From an uncultured Actinomyces sp. (GTDB lineage: Bacteria > Actinomycetota > Actinomycetes > Actinomycetales > Actinomycetaceae), in NCBI GenBank assembly GCA_902373545.1, contig CABKMZ010000072.1, forward strand, positions 1-10,104: 10,104 bases of DNA, written 5' to 3'. The first letter of the stretch is position 1, and each line of letters begins with the position of its first letter. A program made the translations under genes and the position numbers. The notes under the pieces were generated by a model that had not been told where the DNA came from, ran no database searches, and was given only the letters and a program-made list of their open reading frames with translations. Positions 5,393 through 10,104 of the stretch are shown in pieces.

Positions 5393-6859
5393 CTATGACA
5401 GGGACAGGGCGGCCAGCGCTGCCGCGGCCACCGCGTCGTCGGCCTCGCGCGGCAGGTCGTGCAGGCCGGGGGCCAGCTCGCCTTCGTGGGTGAGGAGCTC
5501 GCGCAGGGATGCCAGCTGCACGCCGAAGCTCATGTCCATGATCTCGATGGGGTTTCCCTCGCCCGCCGTGTAGTTGATGCCCTCCCCTCGCTCGAGGACG
5601 CGCAGCGTCTTGCCGGAGGGGCTCGTCAGGGTCTGCACGTGGGGATCGCCCGACTCGACCATGACCCAGGAGGCGGCCACGGCCTCGTCAATGGATACTT
5701 CCCCGTCGACGCCGCCGGCGACCGTGACGATCGCGCCGCCCGGTGCCGCTTCCAGCGCGCTCAGCGGGATCGTCGAGCGCTCGCCCGTCGCGGAGATCAG
5801 CATGCCGGCGCTCGCAGCTGCCTCCTGAAGCGAGGCCACGGCGAACCCGTCCATCGACGCCTGGAGGGCGCGCACGGGGTCCAGCTCCACGACGGTGACG
5901 CGGGCGCCGAGCGCCGCGCCGAAGCGCGCGCAGCCCCGCCCCACGTCGCCGTAGCCGATGACGACGACGCTCATCCGAGCCACGGGCGCGCCGACGCCGC
6001 GCGGGTCGATCAGGTCGAGGATCGTCGTCCAGCACGACTGACCCGTCCCGTAGGCGTTGTCGAACAGGGTCTTCGAACGCGCATCGTTCGAGGCCATAAC
6101 CGGAATGCGCAGATCGAAAGAACGCAGGGGGCGCAGCCCCGAGGTGGTCTCCTCCGCCGCGCCGACCAGCGCGTCCAGGACACCCGGGCAGCGTTCCGTG
6201 TCGTGCGCCAGGCGGATCAGGTGGGAGCCGTCATCGAGGAGGAATTCGCTGCGCTGGGCCAAAAACTCGCGCGCGAGCTCCCACTCGCGCTCGCGGGAGG
6301 CTGCCGAGTCCGCGAACACGGGGATGCCGGCGTCGCGCAGGCGGGCCGCGACGTCCTCGCGGGTCTCGGACGCCCAGCCGAAGACGCTCACGCGCGCCCC
6401 GGCCTCGGAGAGCATGAGGGCCAGGGAGGCTGTTTTCGGCTCCAGGACGAGGGAGAGCCCCACGCTTCGGCCCGCCACCAGGGGAGCCAGTGCGCGTGCT
6501 GCCGCCTCGGTGACGGGCATGTGGGCGCGCGCCCACTCGATGCGTGCCTCGTCGCCGGGGCCCGTGATGGTGCGCCCGTCGGGGGCGATGACGGCGCGGA
6601 ACACGCCGCCGGGCGCCAGGACCGTGATCGCCCCGGGCCTCGGGGTCGCATCCTCCTCGAGCGAGAAGACGACCGGGGGCGAGGCCGGGGTCCCCTCGGC
6701 GTCCGACAGCGGGTGCACGTGGGCGCCGAAGGCGCGCAGCAGGGCGGCCAGCGTCGGGTCGTCCGTCGCGAAGGAACGCCCCGCGATGAGCATGTTCGTG
6801 GCCCGCGCGTAGGCGCGTAGCAGCAGCTGGGCGGCGAGGGGATCCAGGGCGCGGTTCAT
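5393..6859 (-). CDS. S-adenosylhomocysteine hydrolase-like NAD-binding protein, divergent and possibly not a canonical hydrolase
   Basis: This 488-residue protein is related to adenosylhomocysteinase. Clear family blocks are LLDDGSHL (207-214), EETTSG (236-241), SNDARSKTLFDNAYG (257-271) and the NAD-binding loop VIGYGDVGRGCA (300-311), followed by VVELDPVRALQASMDGF (323-339). By hand alignment to human AHCY, Lys186, Asp190 and Asn191 are kept as Lys263, Asp267 and Asn268. Other key positions differ: His55 aligns with Val138, Glu59 with Lys142, His301 with Gly383, His353 with Asn436 and Cys195 with Thr272. The protein ends just after the LPREADDAV block, so the Lys/Tyr-containing C-terminal tail that completes the neighbour's NAD site is missing. 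The first roughly 120 residues do not resemble the usual N-terminus. It could be a paralogue with changed substrate or a regulatory pseudoenzyme (compare AHCYL1). No ribosome binding site is seen at the ATG. Confidence 0.8.
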   Translation of the reverse strand: MNRALDPLAAQLLLRAYARATNMLIAGRSFATDDPTLAALLRAFGAHVHPLSDAEGTPASPPVVFSLEEDATPRPGAITVLAPGGVFRAVIAPDGRTITGPGDEARIEWARAHMPVTEAAARALAPLVAGRSVGLSLVLEPKTASLALMLSEAGARVSVFGWASETREDVAARLRDAGIPVFADSAASREREWELAREFLAQRSEFLLDDGSHLIRLAHDTERCPGVLDALVGAAEETTSGLRPLRSFDLRIPVMASNDARSKTLFDNAYGTGQSCWTTILDLIDPRGVGAPVARMSVVVIGYGDVGRGCARFGAALGARVTVVELDPVRALQASMDGFAVASLQEAAASAGMLISATGERSTIPLSALEAAPGGAIVTVAGGVDGEVSIDEAVAASWVMVESGDPHVQTLTSPSGKTLRVLERGEGINYTAGEGNPIEIMDMSFGVQLASLRELLTHEGELAPGLHDLPREADDAVAAAALAALSLS

Positions 6860-6865
6860 GCGTCA

Positions 6866-6871
6866 AACGTA
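6866..6871 (-). promoter_or_regulatory. Candidate -10 element of a leaderless transcript for the SAHH-like gene
   Basis: TACGTT on the minus strand (6871-6866) fits TANNNT and ends exactly 6 nt before the ATG at 6859, so transcription would start at or next to the A of the start codon. No Shine-Dalgarno sequence is present upstream, consistent with a leaderless mRNA, which is common in actinobacteria. Match to TATAAT is only 3 of 6, so confidence is limited. Confidence 0.4.
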
Positions 6872-6950
6872 GCAACTGCGGCGTCAATGTCGGGGATGAG
6901 TCAGGGGGCGACCAGGGCAGCCCCTCATAGAAACGCGGGGGCTGCGGGCC

Positions 6951-6956
6951 TATCGT
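6951..6956 (+). promoter_or_regulatory. Candidate -10 element of a leaderless transcript for the ABC exporter operon
   Basis: TATCGT (6951-6956) matches TATAAT at 4 of 6 positions and is followed by exactly 6 nt (TCACAC) before the ATG at 6963. The region before the ATG has no properly spaced Shine-Dalgarno sequence. Together these suggest transcription starting at the start codon itself. Confidence 0.45.
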
Positions 6957-6962
6957 TCACAC

Positions 6963-7748
6963 ATGACACACGACACGGCGGGTCTGGTGACCCGAGCACT
7001 GACGAAGACATACATGCGCGGGAACACGCCCGTCCACGCCCTGGCAGGCGTCGACCTGACACTCCCGCAGGGCACGCAGGTGGCGATCATGGGTCCCTCG
7101 GGCTCCGGTAAGACCACGCTCCTGCACTGCCTGGCGGGCGTGCTGCGCCCCAGCTCAGGGTCCATCACCCTGGACGGCGAAGAGATGACGACCATGTCGG
7201 AGCGGGTGCTCTCCAACCTGCGCCTGCGCCGCTTCGGCTTCGTGTTCCAGGACGGCCAGCTCCTGCCCGAGCTGCCCACGCAAGAGAACATCGCGATGCC
7301 CCTCATGCTGGCGGGCACACCCAAATCGCAGGCGATCGCTCGCGCACGTGAGATCCTGACGAACCTCGGCCTCGACGGCGCCGGCCCCTACCGGCCCGGC
7401 CAGCTCTCGGGCGGCCAGGCCCAGCGCGTCGCGATCGGGCGCGCGCTCGCCACTAATCCCTCGGTGATTTTCGCGGATGAGCCCACGGGCGCCCTCGACC
7501 AGGCAACCGGCGGTGAGGTCATGTCCCTCCTGACAAGCGCCTGCGCCTCCACCGGCGCATCCCTCGTCCTCGTCACCCACGATCCCGCTGTCGCCGCGCG
7601 CCTGCCGCACACGATCCACGTGCGTGACGGCCGCATCTCCCTCGAGGGACGAGGCAGTGGCGCGTCCAGCCCGGCCCCGGCCTCGTCGGGAACGACCCTG
7701 AGCACCCCCACGGTGGCCGGCGCGGCGGGCCAGGGGGTGGCCCGATGA
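6963..7748 (+). CDS. ABC exporter ATP-binding protein (MacB/LolD/BceA type)
   Basis: This 261-residue cytoplasmic ATPase drives an FtsX-type permease encoded by the next gene. Motifs are Walker A GPSGSGKTT (44-52), Q-loop Gln96 in FVFQDGQLLPELPTQENI, signature LSGGQ (148-152), Walker B VIFADE (168-173), D-loop ALD (177-179) and switch His206 in VTHDP. The stretch FADEPTGALD is the pattern seen in MacB/LolD-like ATPases rather than importer ATPases. The last 35 or so residues are a low-complexity Gly/Ala/Ser/Pro/Thr tail outside the ATPase fold. The gene overlaps the permease by ATGA at 7745-7748, so the two are translationally coupled. Relatives act in lipoprotein release, macrolide efflux or antimicrobial-peptide resistance, and the cargo here is unknown. 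Confidence 0.93.
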   Translation: MTHDTAGLVTRALTKTYMRGNTPVHALAGVDLTLPQGTQVAIMGPSGSGKTTLLHCLAGVLRPSSGSITLDGEEMTTMSERVLSNLRLRRFGFVFQDGQLLPELPTQENIAMPLMLAGTPKSQAIARAREILTNLGLDGAGPYRPGQLSGGQAQRVAIGRALATNPSVIFADEPTGALDQATGGEVMSLLTSACASTGASLVLVTHDPAVAARLPHTIHVRDGRISLEGRGSGASSPAPASSGTTLSTPTVAGAAGQGVAR

Positions 7749-9112
7749 GCGCCGTGCGCACAGCCGCCGGAGCGCTCCTGCGGTCGCGTGACCGGGCGAC
7801 GAGTGTCCTCACGGTCGCGGCCTTCGCCCTGCCGCACGCGTTCCTGCTCGCGGTCACCGGCGGCGTCATGGCCTTTGGGGCGAGAGCCGCCGTGGCTGCC
7901 ACGTCCGCCACGGGCGATGATCCCTCAAGCCTCGACGGGATGGCGCCCTTCTACGTGATGCTTGCGTACTTCGCGGCCACCCTGCTGATCGTCCCCATCA
8001 TCTCGATGGGGGCAGCGGCCGCGCGCCTGGGCATGAGCAGGCGCGAGCGCGACCTCGCGGTCCTGCGCCTCGTCGGCCTCGCGCCGGGAAAGACGAAGCT
8101 CGCCTGCATCCTCGAAACCTGCGTGTTCGCGGCCGTCGGCGTCGTCGTCGGATCGATCCTGTACGCCGTGACGCTGCCCGCGTGGGGTGCGCTGTCCTTC
8201 CAGGGACGCCCGATGGGGGTCGGCGAGATGTGGGTGGGGGTCGTGGCCCTCCTCGTCGAGGGGCTCGCCATGATCCTCTTGGCCGCCCTGTCCTCGTGGC
8301 TGGCTATGCGCACAGTCGCGATCACACCCCTGGGCGTCGCTCGCCGCACGCAGGCGGGCCGGGTGAGTGCGGTCGGCCCCGTCCTTGGACTGGTCCTCCT
8401 CGTCGTGTGGCTGACCGTCGGCACCCTCGCGATGAACCTGGGGACTGCTATCGGCATGGCCGTGTTCATGGGCTTCATGGGTGCGATCTTCCTCATCGTC
8501 AACCTGGTGGGCGTGTGGTCGATCAGCCTCATGGGCCGCTTGATGGCTCGGGCTTCGCGCAGCCCCCAGATGATGGTGGCCGGGCGTCGCATGGCCGACG
8601 ACCCGCGCGCCGTCTGGCGTTCCTTCGGGGCGGTGGCCCTCGTCGGGTTCCTCGTGGGCATCATGTATCCGGCGAGCGATGCGATCTCGATGAGCGGGGA
8701 TGGCTCGGACGAGGTCGCCCGCATCGTCATCGGCGACATCAACCGGGGCATGATGCTCACCTTCGCGATCACCCTCGCCCTGGGCGCCGTGTCGACGGCG
8801 GTCAACCAGTCGATCCGCGTCCTCGACTCCGCCGACCAGGTACGCGCCCTGTCCTACATGGGTTCGCCGAGGGGATTCATGGACCGTAGTCGCCGACTTG
8901 AGGTCGCGATTCCCGCGTTCGTCATGATCGTCGGCTCGATGCTGCTCGGCATGGTGTTCATGTCGCCGATGCTTGCCGCGGGTGCGGGAAAGGGCTTCCT
9001 CATTGCGCTCGCCTCCGCGCTCGCGGGTGTTGTCCTCATCGTCGCCGCCTCCGAGGCGACCGTGCCCCTGCGCCGCCGCATCCTGGCGGGTGTGCGCGAG
9101 GGACGGGAGTAG
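7745..9112 (+). CDS. ABC exporter permease, FtsX-like family
   Basis: This 455-residue inner-membrane protein has about ten hydrophobic segments, near 21-45, 67-92, 120-145, 163-187, 209-229, 234-262, 292-309, 336-356, 387-411 and 416-435. The characteristic FtsX coupling stretch RRERDLAVLRLVGLAPGKTKL (99-119) follows the second segment. A weaker second copy, ADQVRALSYMGSPRGFMDRSRRLE (363-386), follows the eighth. The protein is therefore a tandem of two FtsX-like halves, as in BceB-like and many actinobacterial permeases. It lacks the large periplasmic domain of MacB, since its extracellular loops are short. The start overlaps the ATPase stop, and AGGGGG lies upstream. No sensor kinase or regulator is adjacent. 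The cargo is unknown. Confidence 0.92.
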   Translation: MSAVRTAAGALLRSRDRATSVLTVAAFALPHAFLLAVTGGVMAFGARAAVAATSATGDDPSSLDGMAPFYVMLAYFAATLLIVPIISMGAAAARLGMSRRERDLAVLRLVGLAPGKTKLACILETCVFAAVGVVVGSILYAVTLPAWGALSFQGRPMGVGEMWVGVVALLVEGLAMILLAALSSWLAMRTVAITPLGVARRTQAGRVSAVGPVLGLVLLVVWLTVGTLAMNLGTAIGMAVFMGFMGAIFLIVNLVGVWSISLMGRLMARASRSPQMMVAGRRMADDPRAVWRSFGAVALVGFLVGIMYPASDAISMSGDGSDEVARIVIGDINRGMMLTFAITLALGAVSTAVNQSIRVLDSADQVRALSYMGSPRGFMDRSRRLEVAIPAFVMIVGSMLLGMVFMSPMLAAGAGKGFLIALASALAGVVLIVAASEATVPLRRRILAGVREGRE

Positions 9113-9183
9113 AGCGCTCGTCGTCAGTCGCGCGGGTCCGAGCTGCGGGGGAATGTAAAACCGTCGGGGGCGCGAGTGCATGG

Positions 9184-9219
9184 AGAAGGGGGGCGAACCT
9201 CTTGGTTCGCCCCCCTTCT
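9184..9219. terminator. Perfect 16-bp hairpin, bidirectional terminator between convergent genes
   Basis: AGAAGGGGGGCGAACC (9184-9199) and GGTTCGCCCCCCTTCT (9204-9219) are exact reverse complements around a 4-nt loop (TCTT). It lies 71 nt after the permease stop (plus strand) and 6 nt after the repeat-protein stop (minus strand), so it can end transcription from both sides. Neither side has a long U-tract. The strand ends (TTCT) supply only a few pyrimidines. Confidence 0.75.
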
Positions 9220-9225
9220 GGTGGC

Positions 9226-9579
9226 TCACTTCTCGAGCTCGTCCTTGACGTCCTCGGCCTTGTCCTTGGCGTCCTCGGCGATCTCCTCTGCCTTGTCCTT
9301 GGCGTCCTCGGCCTTGTCCTTGGCGTCCTCGGCGATCTCCTCTGCCTTGTCCTTGGCGTCCTCGGCCTTGTCCTTGGCGTCCTCGGCGATCTCCTCTGCC
9401 TTGTCCTTGGCGTCTTCGGCGACGTCTTCGGCCTTGTCCTTGGCGTCCTCCGCCTTGTCCTTGGCGTCGCCAGCGAGCTCAGCAAGCTTGTCCTTGGCCT
9501 CTGCAGCCTTCTCCTTGGCCGCGTCAACGACCCTCTCGAAGCCTTCTTCGGCCTGCTTCTTCAGATCTTCCAGTCCCAT
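9226..9579 (-). CDS. Lys/Asp/Glu/Ala-rich helical repeat protein (117 residues), LEA-like, paralogue of 3208-3360
   Basis: The protein begins MGLEDLKKQAEEGFERVVDAAKEK. From about residue 37 it consists almost wholly of AKDKAE units, eight in all, spaced alternately 7 and 11 residues apart; the unit AEDAKDKAEDAKDKAEEI (18 residues) recurs. It has one Phe and no Cys, Trp, Tyr or Pro, and no signal or membrane segment. It should form one long, highly soluble, charged helix. Eleven-residue Ala/Lys/Asp/Glu repeats are the mark of group 3 LEA stress proteins and of some cell-surface or polyphosphate-associated helical proteins, so a protective or scaffolding role is possible but unproven. AAGGAG seven nt before the ATG fixes the start. 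The first 13 residues and the leader match those of the 50-residue protein at 3208-3360. Confidence 0.88.
   Translation of the reverse strand: MGLEDLKKQAEEGFERVVDAAKEKAAEAKDKLAELAGDAKDKAEDAKDKAEDVAEDAKDKAEEIAEDAKDKAEDAKDKAEEIAEDAKDKAEDAKDKAEEIAEDAKDKAEDVKDELEK
9251..9414. repeat. 54-bp tandem repeat array inside the LEA-like gene
   Basis: GATCTCCTCTGCC (plus-strand reading) recurs at 9280, 9334 and 9388, exactly 54 bp apart. The two full units 9280-9333 and 9334-9387 appear identical. Partial units flank them, at 9251-9279 on one side and about 9388-9414 on the other. The period is in frame (18 codons), so unit gain or loss would change protein length without breaking the frame. Confidence 0.85.
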
Positions 9580-9609
9580 GCTTCTCTCCTTGAAATGCGA
9601 TTGTCGATC

Positions 9610-9615
9610 AATTTA
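9610..9615 (-). promoter_or_regulatory. Candidate -10 element for the repeat-protein gene
   Basis: TAAATT on the minus strand (9615-9610) fits the -10 pattern and lies 30 nt before the ATG at 9579, leaving room for a short leader with the AAGGAG ribosome binding site. The surrounding sequence (about 9600-9665) is AT-rich for this genome. No good -35 at 16-18 nt is seen. Confidence 0.35.
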
Positions 9616-9676
9616 GGGTGTGACTACACTAACACATTGTTTATGATGTGGCGCATTTGTAATGTTGGCCTTCGCT

Positions 9677-9741
9677 TGGGTCTCCGATGTTAGCTGAGAC
9701 CCATGCTCGGGGAGTGGGCCGTGGTCGGCCTCGTCTGAGGC
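9677..9741. repeat. Two hairpins in the gap before the small membrane protein gene
   Basis: TGGGTCTC (9677-9684) and GAGACCCA (9696-9703) form a perfect 8-bp stem with an 11-nt loop. GCCTC (9728-9732) and GAGGC (9737-9741) form a 5-bp stem with a 4-nt loop. Neither is followed by a U-tract. They may be regulatory or chance. The rest of the 9580-9792 gap shows no gene. Confidence 0.4.
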
Positions 9742-9792
9742 GTGTGCGTTACGGTAGTGACAGCCCATCAAAGCGCATGGAAAGGGCTTGAC

Positions 9793-10065
9793 ATGCGTGA
9801 TGACAAGGCAATGGTGCCTGATCCCCAACCATCCCCAGCGGGGAGGAAGCCGATGTTGCCCAGGCTGTCGGCCAGGTCGCGCAACGGGGCGACAGTGTCG
9901 AGACACGGCCGACTCGCAAGTCGGGCGGTCCCAGCGCAGTGTCCGTCATTGTGGGCCTGTCGCTTCCCGCGCGTCGCGGCCCTGATGGTCGCCGTGATGC
10001 TCGTTCCGGCCATTGTGCTAGGGTGCTGGTTCTGGGGTGACCTGGTGTACTCTCGAATGGAATAG
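9793..10065 (+). CDS. Small putative single-pass membrane protein, unknown function
   Basis: This ORF has 90 codons from ATG 9793 to TAG at 10065. The first roughly 60 residues are polar and basic (many Arg, Pro, Ser, Gln). A hydrophobic stretch, ALMVAVMLVPAIVLGCWFW, follows near residues 62-80, then a short tail ending GDLVYSRME. This predicts one membrane segment with a cytoplasmic N-terminus under the positive-inside rule. A GTG at 9742 would add 17 residues. AAAGGG lies 7 nt before the ATG and is a mediocre ribosome binding site. I recognise no family. In favour is the well-placed membrane helix and a ribosome binding site for a following gene just downstream. Against is the non-descript N-terminal half. 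Confidence 0.45.
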   Translation: MRDDKAMVPDPQPSPAGRKPMLPRLSARSRNGATVSRHGRLASRAVPAQCPSLWACRFPRVAALMVAVMLVPAIVLGCWFWGDLVYSRME

Positions 10066-10092
10066 AAGGCCGTTGAAGCGGCTTCATGATCT

Positions 10093-10097
10093 GGAGG
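10093..10097 (+). promoter_or_regulatory. Ribosome binding site of a gene starting at or beyond the right edge
   Basis: GGAGG at 10093-10097 is followed by 7 nt to the end of the window, so a start codon would be expected at about 10105. It lies 28 nt after the stop of the small membrane protein gene, suggesting the two form an operon. Confidence 0.45.
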
Positions 10098-10104
10098 TTG
10101 CTTC

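Noticed and set aside
4080..6820. Long plus-strand open frames (4080-5336 and 5459-6820) opposite the amidohydrolase and SAHH-like genes
   Set aside because: Both mirror well-supported minus-strand genes. Their translations are rich in Gly, Arg, His and Ala without motifs.
6963..9112. Antimicrobial-peptide detoxification module (Bce type)
   Set aside because: The exporter resembles this class in having a 10-segment FtsX permease, but the large extracellular domain of BceB and the adjacent BceRS two-component system are both absent, so a specific assignment is not supported.
7925..9229. Minus-strand open frame (434 codons) opposite the exporter permease
   Set aside because: Its translation is an Arg/His/Asp/Gly-rich string with no family pattern, whereas the opposite strand encodes a clear ten-segment FtsX-like permease.
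9251..9414. Tandem 54-bp repeats considered as a CRISPR array
   Set aside because: The units are directly adjacent with no unique spacers, and they are in frame within a protein-coding gene with a good ribosome binding site.

Overview
The window looks like chromosomal DNA from a high-GC actinobacterium, probably a member of the Actinomycetaceae (Actinomyces/Schaalia-like). This rests on strong G/C third positions, a lipoprotein with a LAAC lipobox, short gene spacing, and protein sequences of actinobacterial character. The genus is an inference. I see no rRNA, tRNA, CRISPR array, insertion sequence or phage gene.

Layout. Positions 1-440 are a mostly non-coding, locally AT-richer stretch with nested inverted repeats, a possible 28-residue minus-strand ORF (53-139) and the terminator of the next operon. 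Positions 441-2971 (minus strand) are a three-gene polar amino acid ABC uptake operon transcribed as lipoprotein, permease, ATPase, with a palindrome in its upstream region. Positions 3208-3360 (minus) encode a 50-residue charged helical protein. Positions 3514-6859 (minus) hold three metabolic genes: an S-adenosylhomocysteine hydrolase-like protein, a COG0402-type amidohydrolase/deaminase and a Cupin_5 protein. Positions 6963-9112 (plus, divergent) are an overlapping two-gene ABC exporter of the MacB/FtsX type. Positions 9226-9579 (minus) encode a 117-residue Lys/Asp/Glu/Ala repeat protein that meets the exporter tail to tail across a perfect 16-bp hairpin. Positions 9793-10065 (plus) are a probable small single-pass membrane protein, followed by a ribosome binding site for a gene starting at or just past the right edge.

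How the genes relate. The uptake operon is self-contained: the lipoprotein binds an amino acid, the permease spans the membrane and the ATPase drives import. The exporter pair has no adjacent two-component system, so its trigger and substrate cannot be read from the window. The deaminase and SAHH-like genes are consecutive, and together they suggest chemistry on an adenosine-type nucleoside or thioether.

The two observations I rate most worth following concern proteins. First, the SAHH-like protein keeps the NAD-binding core and the K/D/N catalytic block but appears to have lost the three histidines expected around the substrate and the C-terminal tail. Second, the two small charged proteins at 3208-3360 and 9226-9579, about 6 kb apart, share an identical 13-residue N-terminus and the same ribosome-binding leader but have different bodies. 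One of them is built from 18-residue (54-bp) repeats.
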